DNA of 46,070 nucleotides from Dehalococcoidia bacterium (GCA_002728715.1 PBVQ01000003.1:59666-105735), one strand, 5' to 3'; shown: positions 33,157-42,023, counted from the stretch's first letter. The notes: generated by a model not told the origin, from the letters alone. A program made the numbers and translations.

Positions 33157-34296
33157 ATGATTATTAAAAGCATTGATATTTTTCATGCATCAGATGGCAC
33201 AAGAAACAATATATTCATAGAGATTACAACTAAGGATGGAATTGTTGGTACTGGTGAATGTTACTCTATAGGACCTGATAAATCTGTTATCTCATTTGTA
33301 GAAGAAATAAGATCTTGGTTTATTGGAGAAGATCCTACAAGAATAGAATGGCTTCTAAAAAGAGCTAAAAATAACCTTAGATTCCCTCTTGGGCAAGTTG
33401 GTTGGTCTGCCCTATCAGGAATAGATATAGCATTATGGGACATAATAGGTAAAAATTCTAATCAACCTATATATTCACTACTTGGGGGAGCTACAAGAAA
33501 TAAAGTTAGAGTTTACCATGCTATATATGGAGATTCCCCTGAAGAGCTAGGGAACAATGCTTTATCCTTAATTGAAGAAGGGTACTCGGCTTTCAAGACT
33601 AGCCCCCTTCCATCATACTGGAGAACTATTAACTGGCTAGATGCAGTAAAAGAGGCTGATAATAGACTGAGTGTCATTAGGAGTATTGTTGGGGATGAAG
33701 TCGATCTTGCAGTTGATTTTCACACATCGATACCTGAACCTTCTAAGTCTATTGAACTTTCAAACACTTTGTCAGACTACAATCTTATGTTTGTTGAGGA
33801 GCCAGCGAGAGCAGATTTTGTAAATTCAAGCTACGAAATTAGAAAAAATATTAGAGTTGCTCTAGCTACTGGAGAAAATTTGTATGGTATTCATAGATTT
33901 ACTGAACTTATGGACTCAAATGCAGTTGATATTATTCAGCCAGATCTACTATGTTGTGGAGGTCTTTTAGAGGCAAAAAAAATCGCTGCAATTGCTGAAG
34001 CTCACTACGTTACGGTAGCACCTCATAACCCATTGGGACTTATAAGTACAGCAGCTAGCATTCATCATGCTGCTTCAATTAATAATTTTGCCATTCTGGA
34101 ATGGCATGGTGATAACAAAAAAGAAAAATCTAAATTTATCAATGAAGATTGGTATCCTGTAAACGGTTTTTTCAATCTTCCAAAAGAACCTGGCCTAGGA
34201 ATGAGTCTAAACCATAAAGAAATATCAAAAAACCCTCCAATGAATTGGGATAGAGGTTTTAAGGATTATCTGGATGGATCTCCTGGGTTTCTATAA
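33157..34296 (+). CDS. Enolase-superfamily dehydratase, galactonate-dehydratase-like (1)
   Basis: A 379-residue mandelate racemase/muconate lactonizing-type protein. The capping domain is residues 1-115 and the barrel follows. Metal ligands are D187 (VDFHTS), E214 or E215 (VEEP) and E240 (ATGENLYG). H189 next to D187, D263 (QPDLLCCGG) and H290 (VAPHNPLG) fit the D-galactonate dehydratase subgroup; the barrel lysine position reads FKTSP. It would dehydrate a sugar acid to a 2-keto-3-deoxy acid. The ATG at 33157 is preferred over GTG at 33139 because it matches the paralogue's MKITKIE start; neither has a ribosome binding site. A second paralogue follows 25 bases after the stop. Confidence 0.88.
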   Translation: MIIKSIDIFHASDGTRNNIFIEITTKDGIVGTGECYSIGPDKSVISFVEEIRSWFIGEDPTRIEWLLKRAKNNLRFPLGQVGWSALSGIDIALWDIIGKNSNQPIYSLLGGATRNKVRVYHAIYGDSPEELGNNALSLIEEGYSAFKTSPLPSYWRTINWLDAVKEADNRLSVIRSIVGDEVDLAVDFHTSIPEPSKSIELSNTLSDYNLMFVEEPARADFVNSSYEIRKNIRVALATGENLYGIHRFTELMDSNAVDIIQPDLLCCGGLLEAKKIAAIAEAHYVTVAPHNPLGLISTAASIHHAASINNFAILEWHGDNKKEKSKFINEDWYPVNGFFNLPKEPGLGMSLNHKEISKNPPMNWDRGFKDYLDGSPGFL

Positions 34297-34321
34297 ATTA
34301 TCAGTTACAAGGTTAATAAAA

Positions 34322-35464
34322 ATGAAAATAACTAAAATAGAATGTCTCTTATCTACACATAAAAACAATGGAAATCTTGTTTATGTTAGAACCCATACAG
34401 AATCTGGACTTTATGGTGTTGGGGAGATTTATCATGTAGGACCTGATAAAGCAGCGCCTGCATGGGTTGAGTATTTCGCTGAACAACTAATTGGACAAAA
34501 TGCTTTTGAGATAGAAAGAAATTGGGCTTTATGTTATCAAGGGGCAAGATTTCCTATAGGATCATCTGGTTTATCAGCTCTATCTGGAATTGATCAAAGT
34601 TTATGGGATATAAAAGGAAAATACTTAAATGTGCCAATATATGAATTACTTGGAGGGAAATACAGAGACAAAATAAGAGCATATTATGATATTCATGGAT
34701 CGACTCCAAATGAACTTGCTGATGATGCAAAAAAATATGTTGACTTAGGTTATACTGCGTTAAAAACAAGCCCATTTAACCCTAATTGGAGAGATATGAC
34801 ATGGAATCAAGCTCTAAAAGATGCAAGGGAAAGATTTTTAGCTGTAAGAAATGCAATAGGAGACAGTATAGAGGTAGGATTTGATGCCCATGCAGCAATT
34901 TTTGAGCCTATAAGAGTTCTAGAATTATCAGATGTGTTAATGGAGTTTAATCCTTGGTTTGTTGAAGAACCAATTAGAATGGAAAATAGATTTGAAATGG
35001 GGAAATTAAGGGAAAAAATGAAATGTAAACTTGCTACAGGCGAGTGCTTGTATACAAAATTTGAATTATGGGACCTGGTTAGAGAGAATGCTGTTGACAT
35101 TTTACAACCTGAATTATGTATTGTAGGTGGTATTACAGAAATGCGAAAAATTGCATTTATGGCTGAAGCCCACGATCTTACCGTAGCACCTCACAATCCT
35201 ATGGGTCCATTGGCAACTACGGCAAACTTACACTTTGATACGGCTACTTCTAATTTCTTAATACAAGAAACTAGGACCTACAAAGAAAATGAGATTGAAT
35301 CTGTTACTAATGTACCTAATGTCATTGAAGGATTTTACAAAATACCTGAAGGTCCTGGACTGGGAATTGATATTAATGATGATTTTTTCAATAAATACCC
35401 TTACAAGAATTCATGGCATAGGGGCGACAAAGTCTACCCTGATAACTCCATAGCATATATTTAG
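34322..35464 (+). CDS. Enolase-superfamily dehydratase, galactonate-dehydratase-like (2)
   Basis: A 380-residue paralogue of the preceding protein. Metal ligands are D188 (GFDAHAA), E215 or E216 (VEEP) and E241 (ATGECLY). The catalytic His is H291 (VAPHNPMG), and H190 follows the first ligand. The dyad partner is glutamate (QPELCIVGG, E264) where the neighbour has aspartate, a change that could tune specificity. The start at ATG 34322 has AAGG nine bases upstream; the longer frame from 34274 overlaps the previous gene and lacks support. Co-transcribed with the first paralogue. Both probably act on related oxidised sugars. Exact substrate unknown. Confidence 0.88.
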   Translation: MKITKIECLLSTHKNNGNLVYVRTHTESGLYGVGEIYHVGPDKAAPAWVEYFAEQLIGQNAFEIERNWALCYQGARFPIGSSGLSALSGIDQSLWDIKGKYLNVPIYELLGGKYRDKIRAYYDIHGSTPNELADDAKKYVDLGYTALKTSPFNPNWRDMTWNQALKDARERFLAVRNAIGDSIEVGFDAHAAIFEPIRVLELSDVLMEFNPWFVEEPIRMENRFEMGKLREKMKCKLATGECLYTKFELWDLVRENAVDILQPELCIVGGITEMRKIAFMAEAHDLTVAPHNPMGPLATTANLHFDTATSNFLIQETRTYKENEIESVTNVPNVIEGFYKIPEGPGLGIDINDDFFNKYPYKNSWHRGDKVYPDNSIAYI

Positions 35465-35470
35465 ACAAAT

Positions 35471-36289
35471 TTAATTTGACCCTGATGCGCCAACAGAACT
35501 AGCCCATGCGCCCTTAGCCATCATACCACCATCTACATTAAAATGAGATCCTGTAATAAATTGAGCATTATCACTTGATAGAAAAAGTGCCATTTTTGCT
35601 ATTTCTTCAGGTTTACCATTTCTTCCCAAAGGATGAGCTTGAGCAGAATTTATTAATCCCTCTTCAATATTTTCTCCTGTCCCTTCAAGAGCATTAAAAA
35701 CCATAGGGGTTTCTATCGTTCCAGGATTTATCGATGCAAAACGAATGTTATCTTTTGCAAAATCCAAAGACATTTGCCTCATAAGTGATAGATCACCACC
35801 CTTAGATGCAGCATAAGCCGGCACAAGAGGCATTGATTGTAATCCTTGAACACTAGCTACAGAAATTATTACACCTTTACCTAATTTTTTCATGTGAGGA
35901 ATTGAAAATTTTGCCATCAAATATCTACTTTTTAGATTTACATTTATTATTTGATCCCACATTTCCTCTGGTAAGTCTACCGCATCAAGATAAGAGTCAG
36001 GTGGCTGTATTGCAACATTGTTAAATAGAATCGAAAGAGATTTATATTTACTTATTGCCATACTAACCGCACCAAGACAATCATCAGATTTACTAGCATC
36101 TCCATGAAAAAGTTGAGCTTCTCCACCTTCTTCAGTTATCGACTTTACAGTATCCGTACCGGCATTTTTATTGAGATCAAAAATAGTTATTAAAGATCCC
36201 GCTTTAGCGAATGCTTTTGCAGTTGCTGCTCCAATACCCAAGGCACCTCCGGTAACAATTACTGATTTACCTCTTAATTCTTGATACAT
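35471..36289 (-). CDS. Short-chain dehydrogenase/reductase
   Basis: A 272-residue classical SDR. The cofactor motif is TGGALGIGAATAKAF (13-27), followed by D39 after the second strand, which favours NAD(H). NNVAIQP is the NNAG-type motif, the catalytic Ser lies in VISVASVQG, and YAASKGG holds the Tyr-x3-Lys pair. PGTIETPM and the C-terminal ITGSHFNVDGG are standard. It may oxidise a sugar or sugar lactone feeding the neighbouring dehydratases. ATG start with AGGTG upstream. Convergent with the second enolase-superfamily gene (six bases) and divergent from an MFS gene. Confidence 0.9.
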   Translation of the reverse strand: MYQELRGKSVIVTGGALGIGAATAKAFAKAGSLITIFDLNKNAGTDTVKSITEEGGEAQLFHGDASKSDDCLGAVSMAISKYKSLSILFNNVAIQPPDSYLDAVDLPEEMWDQIINVNLKSRYLMAKFSIPHMKKLGKGVIISVASVQGLQSMPLVPAYAASKGGDLSLMRQMSLDFAKDNIRFASINPGTIETPMVFNALEGTGENIEEGLINSAQAHPLGRNGKPEEIAKMALFLSSDNAQFITGSHFNVDGGMMAKGAWASSVGASGSN

Positions 36290-36404
36290 CTTTTCACCTT
36301 AAATTTTAGTATTTTCACTTGAAGTTATAACAAACTAAATGTAAATTCAAGTTATAATATTTTTCAAGTCTATCATAATAAAGAGTACTAGTATTTTTCA
36401 AATA

Positions 36405-37628
36405 ATTAATAATTTTATATCTGATCTGAAAATCTTAGGTAAAGATTATTTTTTTCTGTGGCTGTCCGGAATTAGCATGCTTGTAGCAATGCAACTAAGA
36501 TTACTCGCAAGCACTCAATGGCTATTTGAAGAAACTGGATCTGCAGCATCACTTGGATTATTAGGAGTTATTCAGCTTGGGACTATGCCATTAATTATAT
36601 ATGGCGGACTCTTAGCGGATATTTTTGACAGGAAAAAACTTATGATATTTACCCAAGGATTTTCCTTTGTTGCCCTTCTTTTTTTAACTATTGTTGCTTT
36701 TACCAATACTCTAGCACCATGGATGATCTTTGTTACTACGGGTCTTACTGCAATTGTTAATATGCTAGGCAATTCAGCTAGACCAGCATTATTACCAAGA
36801 GTGATAAAAAAACAAAACATGACCAAAGGAATTACAATTCAAACTGCCTCATTTCAAATTGGGCAGATAGTATCTCCTCTAATATTTATGCTATTTTATG
36901 TCCAGTTTGGTGTATCTGTAACATTTTTAGTTGGCACAATTTTTGGATTAATTAGTATGGTTAGCCCAGCACTAATTATGGCAGATGGAAAACCAGATCA
37001 AAGTACAAAAAATATATCTCAATTTGCAGCACTAAAAGAAGGAGCTGTTTATGTTTTCAAACATCCAATACTTCCTGGATTATATCTTTTAGATGTTGGA
37101 GTAACAATTTTGAGTTTCTACAGAATGCTTTTTCCTTTATTCTCTCAAGGACTTTATGGTATGGGAGCAGAGGGAACCGGTCTACTAGCTTCAGCAAACG
37201 CCCTTGGAGGGGTACTTGGATCATTAGTAGTACTTGTTACAGAAAAAATAAAGGCAAAAGGGAAAATAGTACTTTATTCTACTATGGCATACGCGATAGG
37301 TTTAATCTTATTTGGATTAAATCCTATTTTTTGGTTAGGCCTAATCATTGTAGCAATTCTAGGAGCAACTGATTCTGTTGGAATGACTATGCGTCAAACA
37401 ATTGTTCAATTAACCACACCTGACAGATTGATAGGAAGGGCGTCAAGTGCTCACTCTTTTGCAGCTCAAAGTGCTAATAATATTGGCCAAATGGAAGTAG
37501 CATTTTTAGCCGTAATTATAGGTGCTAGCGGAACAATGATAGTAGGAGGTGCGCTATCAATATTTATAGTAATAGCAATCTGGATTAAAGTCCCAGGTAT
37601 CAGAAACTACAGATATTATAAAAAATAA
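36405..37628 (+). CDS. MFS transporter, MFS_3-like, with uncertain non-canonical start
   Basis: About 407 residues with about 12 membrane segments. The TM2-TM3 loop GGLLADIFDRKKL, NSARPALLPRVI after TM4 and LIGRASSAH between TM10 and TM11 place it with the other MFS_3 proteins here. The first ATG (36477) would cut TM1, because the open frame upstream encodes DYFFLWLSGIS, matching the FRMLWFG and YRNLWLG starts of the paralogues. The frame upstream contains no ATG, GTG or TTG. ATT at 36405 would give 18 residues before LWLSG, close to the paralogues, so I placed the start there; ATA or CTG (36426) are alternatives. It sits within the sugar-acid cluster and is a candidate transporter for it. 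Confidence 0.8.
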   Translation: MNNFISDLKILGKDYFFLWLSGISMLVAMQLRLLASTQWLFEETGSAASLGLLGVIQLGTMPLIIYGGLLADIFDRKKLMIFTQGFSFVALLFLTIVAFTNTLAPWMIFVTTGLTAIVNMLGNSARPALLPRVIKKQNMTKGITIQTASFQIGQIVSPLIFMLFYVQFGVSVTFLVGTIFGLISMVSPALIMADGKPDQSTKNISQFAALKEGAVYVFKHPILPGLYLLDVGVTILSFYRMLFPLFSQGLYGMGAEGTGLLASANALGGVLGSLVVLVTEKIKAKGKIVLYSTMAYAIGLILFGLNPIFWLGLIIVAILGATDSVGMTMRQTIVQLTTPDRLIGRASSAHSFAAQSANNIGQMEVAFLAVIIGASGTMIVGGALSIFIVIAIWIKVPGIRNYRYYKK

Positions 37629-37631
37629 ATA

Positions 37632-38930
37632 TTAACTCCAAGTTCTATCATGTGAATCAATTTCATTCCATTCGTCGGTATTTTCAAACAAGCCTTTAGG
37701 ATATATTGAGAAATACCTTCCTCGTTTATCTGATCTTGGATCAGCCAAATATTCTTCTATAACTTCTTCATTCAGCTCAATACCTAAGCCAGGGCCAACC
37801 GGTACATCTACATAACCATTTTTAATAATTTTTTTATCATTTGACCCAACAATGCTAACTAAATCGTCCCACCATGGATTGTCTACAGAATGCATTTCTA
37901 AAGCAATAAAATTATCAATCGCAGCTGCGCAATGAACGTTGGCCATTGCAACTACAGGAGAGCCTGCTTGATGCAAGGCTACTCCAATACCAGCATCTCT
38001 ACAATAATCTGCAATTCGTTTGGTTTCAATAATTCCACCTGATGTCGCTAGATCAGGATGGGCAACCGAAATTGCTCTTTCTTCAACAAGAGGCTCAAAA
38101 CCTGATTTCAAATATATATCTTCTCCTGTGCATACAGGAGTATCAACTCTATTTTTTAGCATTTTCCATTGGTCAACAAATTGCCAAGGTATCATATCTT
38201 CATACCAAGCTAATGAAAATTCATCTAGGGCTTTACCAATTCTTATTGCATTTTCTACACCCATATGACCAAAATGGTCTGATGCTAAAGGAATTTCATA
38301 TCCAATTACATCACGAACAGCTGAAACATAGTCTTTCATTTTAGAAATCCCATAATCAGTAACTTGGATGCCAGTAAAAGGGTGCATAATGGATGCAGAT
38401 TCTTTGATTTCTTTCTTATTAATTACTCCATTTTCAAATTCTGAAGCAATCCACAAACCTATATCCATTTTCAAAAATTCAAATCCTCTCTCCATCCTAC
38501 CTTTCAATGCTTCTCCCATTTCCTTAGGATCTTTTTTTAGAGGGGTGTCAGCATACACTTTGACTTTATCTCGATATTTGCCTCCGGCAAGCATATAAGC
38601 TGGAACACCGTACGCTTTACCGGCAAGATCACAAAGGGCCATCTCTACTCCACACACACCTCCTCCAAGCCTACCATGACCTCCAAATTGTTTGACTTTT
38701 TGGAATAATTTATCAATATCACATGGATTTTCCCCAATAAGTCTACTTTTGAGCATTAGTGCATACCTGGCAGAAGCTCCGTCACGTACCTCGCCCAAAC
38801 CAATTATATCTTGATTAGTAAAAATCTTAATTATTGGCCACCTCCATCCACCCTTACCTACTACAGCAATTCTCATGTCTGTAATTTTTAAGTCGCTTGG
38901 ACTAGAATTTTTAGAAATATTTGTTGTCAT
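37632..38930 (-). CDS. Enolase-superfamily dehydratase (3)
   Basis: A 432-residue mandelate racemase-type protein, longer than its three paralogues because of an N-terminal extension and an insertion around KEIKESASIMHPFTGIQ in the barrel. Likely metal ligands are in ASDHFGHMG (D, followed by H), WYEDMIPW and CTGEDIY. HPDLATSGGI and ALHQAGSPV carry the Asp-His dyad. The DHF and HQ contexts differ from the galactonate-dehydratase-like pair, so another sugar acid is expected. ATG start with AAAGGA upstream. It is the last gene of an operon with the DapA-like protein (14 bases apart) and paralogue 4. Convergent with the MFS gene, three bases apart. Confidence 0.85.
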   Translation of the reverse strand: MTTNISKNSSPSDLKITDMRIAVVGKGGWRWPIIKIFTNQDIIGLGEVRDGASARYALMLKSRLIGENPCDIDKLFQKVKQFGGHGRLGGGVCGVEMALCDLAGKAYGVPAYMLAGGKYRDKVKVYADTPLKKDPKEMGEALKGRMERGFEFLKMDIGLWIASEFENGVINKKEIKESASIMHPFTGIQVTDYGISKMKDYVSAVRDVIGYEIPLASDHFGHMGVENAIRIGKALDEFSLAWYEDMIPWQFVDQWKMLKNRVDTPVCTGEDIYLKSGFEPLVEERAISVAHPDLATSGGIIETKRIADYCRDAGIGVALHQAGSPVVAMANVHCAAAIDNFIALEMHSVDNPWWDDLVSIVGSNDKKIIKNGYVDVPVGPGLGIELNEEVIEEYLADPRSDKRGRYFSIYPKGLFENTDEWNEIDSHDRTWS

Positions 38931-38944
38931 ATTATTGTCCTTTA

Positions 38945-39889
38945 TTAAATTTGTGGTGCTGGAGATCCATCAGAGTTCAATATTCCAGCAAAAATAAGAG
39001 CATCTTTTATCTCTTCAATTTGGTCTAAGTTTAATGGCAAATTAGGTTTTCTTGGTACTGTTCCTTCATAACCAAGTAAGTTTAGTCCTGCCTTTTGCAC
39101 CCCAACTCCCCAAGATATACCCAAATAATCAATCCAATTAATTTTTTGTTGGAGTTTTTGTGCTTCTTCAAATCGTTTATTCATACATAAATCTATTATA
39201 TCTATAGCGATATGAGGGCCCCAGTTGCCAAAAAGTAAACATGCACCAACAGCTCCCAGCATTCCAGATGCTAGAAGTAGAGCACCGTTACAAGACCAGA
39301 ACTTAACTTTTGGGTTTATAAAAGCAGGCATTCTAGTCTCATACCTAAAATTCAAGGAGTGTATATAGGCAAACATATTATCCATAGAAGTTATATCGGA
39401 TAACTCCTGGGGAGAAATATCTACCCCTCCAGGTGCTTTTGGTTGATGTATTGGAATTATAGGCAAAGGGCTATTTTTTGAGATTTTTTCAAAATAATCT
39501 TGTATTGATTCCTGATTAGGTTTTTTATGGTAATGTTGAGGTGCAGATGGTGGAATTCTAACTCTAACCATATCAGCACCATTTTTTGCATAAAGTTCAG
39601 ACATTCTAATAGCTTCTGTTGGAGAAAGAGCATCAATTCCAGCAATAACAAATTTTCTTCCGCTATGAGCCTCTGATACAGTTTTCATTGCCATAACTTT
39701 CTCTTGCTCACTTATATGAAATTCTTCTCCACCGTAACTTCCAACAACGAATCCAGAAAGAGCAGTATCACAAAATTTTTCAATATTTCTTGCTAATGCA
39801 TCATAATCCAATGAATCATCATCTTTAACAGGTAAATTTGTTGGTGCAACTATAATAGGATCGATATCTGGAATATTACTACTAGACAT
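38945..39889 (-). CDS. DapA/NanA-family protein lacking catalytic Lys and Tyr
   Basis: A 314-residue (beta/alpha)8 protein of the dihydrodipicolinate synthase/N-acetylneuraminate lyase family. FVVGSYGGEEFHIS (47-60) takes the place of the GTTGE motif, AGIDALSPTEAI is the next conserved block, and CNGALLLASGMLGAVGACLLFGN matches the family's GDD...G..G.is..AN region. The Schiff-base lysine motif GIKDS reads AYIHS (174-178), giving I176, and the tyrosine of LYNVP is I147 in PIHQP. Normal aldolase chemistry is therefore not expected. It may use a different mechanism, bind ligand only or pair with an active subunit. ATG preceded by GGAG, overlapping the end of paralogue 4 by eight bases, so tightly co-translated. 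Confidence 0.8.
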   Translation of the reverse strand: MSSSNIPDIDPIIVAPTNLPVKDDDSLDYDALARNIEKFCDTALSGFVVGSYGGEEFHISEQEKVMAMKTVSEAHSGRKFVIAGIDALSPTEAIRMSELYAKNGADMVRVRIPPSAPQHYHKKPNQESIQDYFEKISKNSPLPIIPIHQPKAPGGVDISPQELSDITSMDNMFAYIHSLNFRYETRMPAFINPKVKFWSCNGALLLASGMLGAVGACLLFGNWGPHIAIDIIDLCMNKRFEEAQKLQQKINWIDYLGISWGVGVQKAGLNLLGYEGTVPRKPNLPLNLDQIEEIKDALIFAGILNSDGSPAPQI

Positions 39890-41051
39890 TTATGATTTCT
39901 CCTTTAAGATATTTATCTAAAACTTCTTCGTTAATTTCTATACCCAAACCAGGTTTTTGAGGAACTTCTACAGAACTATTCTTTAGTATAAACCTATCAG
40001 TCAATTCATCTCTAATAGGATGAGGAGTTTGGTCAAATTCTAAAACTGATTGATTTTCATATGGAGAATTTATTTGACTGTTATTTAGAATTGGCTGAAC
40101 AGACATACAGTGCAATACAGCTGCAAAACTTATCCCGGTACCCCAAAAATGAGGATTTATTTTTACTCCAAAAGAATTAGCCATACTTCCAACTTTTCTC
40201 ATTTCAGAAACTCCGCCTACTGAACAGATATCAGGTTGGATAATATCAAAAACATTTTCTGAAATCACTCTAGAAAATTCTAGACTTGTATGAAGAGACT
40301 CTCCGCCAGAAATAGGAATTTTTGAATTTTCTGTAACATATAGATTACTATGAAAGTCTCTAGATGGACACGGTTCCTCAAACCATGTTATTTTATCGTC
40401 ACTAACAAGTTCAGACATCTCTAATGCCGTTCTTTTGTCATATGCTTCATTTGCATCAATCATAAGCTTAATATTTGGACCAATTGCTTCTCTAGTTTGA
40501 TTGACTCTTTTTGCATCATCATTAATAGACAATCCACCTATCTTCATTTTCATCCCTGTAAAACCTTTTTCAACATATCCAAGTGCCTCATCTAAATGAG
40601 GCTTTATAGGAAAACCTTCAAGATAATATAAACCTGTGGCATAAACTGGAATATTTCTTTTTAAACATCCTCCAAGAAGCGTAGATATAGGTTCATTTAG
40701 AAATTTACCTCTTACATCATATAAAGCAATATCTAATGCACTCACAAAAGATGAAGCTGCCCCAGCGAAGGCATGACTTTGAAATGTTTGATCAAAAATC
40801 TTGTTATTAATTTTGTTTATATTATCTGAATCATGCCCAATAACTAATTCAGCTAAAGATTTCATCTCAAGACATGTATTGTAAGATCCATATGTTTCAC
40901 CCCAACCTACATAATTTTCCGAGGTTGTAAGTTTCAAAATGATAATACTTCTTGACGTAGTCCATCTTTGCGACCAACCAAAAGGTTTATCTAATTTTGC
41001 TTCTAAATACCTTATTTCAATACTTTGGATCGTGCCTGCAGAATTTAACAT
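39882..41051 (-). CDS. Enolase-superfamily protein, mandelate racemase/MLE-like (4)
   Basis: A 389-residue protein with the Lys-x-Lys motif of the mandelate racemase group: K168 and K170 in GMKMKIGG. Metal ligands are D199 (MIDANEAYD), E225 or E226 (WFEEP) and E251 (SGGESL). The opposite-face dyad is D274 (QPDICSVGG) and H301 (NPHFWGTG). With both KxK and His-Asp it can act as a racemase or a sugar-acid dehydratase. It is the first gene of an operon: the DapA-like gene overlaps its end by eight bases and paralogue 3 follows. ATG start; divergent from the lipoprotein gene at 41148. Confidence 0.88.
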   Translation of the reverse strand: MLNSAGTIQSIEIRYLEAKLDKPFGWSQRWTTSRSIIILKLTTSENYVGWGETYGSYNTCLEMKSLAELVIGHDSDNINKINNKIFDQTFQSHAFAGAASSFVSALDIALYDVRGKFLNEPISTLLGGCLKRNIPVYATGLYYLEGFPIKPHLDEALGYVEKGFTGMKMKIGGLSINDDAKRVNQTREAIGPNIKLMIDANEAYDKRTALEMSELVSDDKITWFEEPCPSRDFHSNLYVTENSKIPISGGESLHTSLEFSRVISENVFDIIQPDICSVGGVSEMRKVGSMANSFGVKINPHFWGTGISFAAVLHCMSVQPILNNSQINSPYENQSVLEFDQTPHPIRDELTDRFILKNSSVEVPQKPGLGIEINEEVLDKYLKGEIINV

Positions 41052-41147
41052 TTATCAACTTTATTTCAAAATAACAATTTAAACATTAAAAATATTACAA
41101 CTTTTTTATAAATAAACATATAAAAAAATGTAAAATTAACTACTATT

Positions 41148-42023
41148 ATGAAGATTTATAAATTATTATTTTTACCCGTTTTTCTTCTAATTATTTTTGG
41201 ATGTTCATCCAATGAGAAACAAGCAGATCAAGTTGATATAAATGTTCGTTTACTTGCTAGCGACATAGGAGTCGGAAAAGCTAGATTACCCTTTATCCTG
41301 AGTGATAAAAATAATAATCCCATATATGATCTAAAAAATAAAATTTCTATAGAATATTGCCACCAAGAAACTTGTTTACAAAAAAATCTTCAAGAAGAGG
41401 TTGAATGGAGAGAATGGCCGATAAAAGGAGGAATTTACACTACTTACCTAACATTTAACCAACCTGGATTCTGGAAAATTTATCTTTCATACATAAAAGA
41501 TGGTAAAAATTATAACGGAGAAGCAGCGATTTTAGTTAAATCAAATACAGAGACTCCAAACGTAGGTGATTTAGCACCACTTACCATTAACAAAACAGCT
41601 ACTAGTATCGAACAAATCAAAAAAATAAGTAGTGCCATAAATCCTGATTCAAGGCTTTATGCAAATAACCTAGTAGATTCTTTGAATAACAAAAGACCAA
41701 TTATTTTATCCTTTTCCACTCCAGGATTCTGTTTTACTAAGACATGCGGTCCTCAAGTAGAAGTATTGTCTAGACTCGCAGACAAGTATTCAAATATTAT
41801 TGATTTTATACACGTAGAAATTTTCGAAAATCCAGATGAAATGTTACTCAATGGAGATTATTCTATAGGGATACAATCTGAAATCGTTTATCTATGGGAA
41901 TTAACTACTGAGCCTTGGACATTTTATATTGACGAAAATGGCATTATAGCTGAAAGGTTTGAAGGGTTTGTGAATATGGATGAAATTGAAGAATCAATTT
42001 TAACTAGTCCCATATTTCAGTAA
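41148..42023 (+). CDS. Lipoprotein with C-terminal thioredoxin-like domain
   Basis: A 291-residue exported protein. The signal peptide has Lys at 2 and 5, a hydrophobic core and the lipobox IIFGC with C19 as the lipidated residue. Residues about 30-130 look like a small beta-sandwich (RLPFILSDKNNNPIYD, then GFWKIYLSY), and the C-terminal 110 residues a thioredoxin fold with FSTPGFCFTKTC (C195 and C200, a Cx4C pair instead of CxxC) and WTFYIDENG. It probably acts on the outer face of the membrane in thiol chemistry or as a binding protein. ATG start; the convergent small gene overlaps its last 20 bases. Lgt, encoded in this window, would lipidate it. Confidence 0.8.
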   Translation: MKIYKLLFLPVFLLIIFGCSSNEKQADQVDINVRLLASDIGVGKARLPFILSDKNNNPIYDLKNKISIEYCHQETCLQKNLQEEVEWREWPIKGGIYTTYLTFNQPGFWKIYLSYIKDGKNYNGEAAILVKSNTETPNVGDLAPLTINKTATSIEQIKKISSAINPDSRLYANNLVDSLNNKRPIILSFSTPGFCFTKTCGPQVEVLSRLADKYSNIIDFIHVEIFENPDEMLLNGDYSIGIQSEIVYLWELTTEPWTFYIDENGIIAERFEGFVNMDEIEESILTSPIFQ

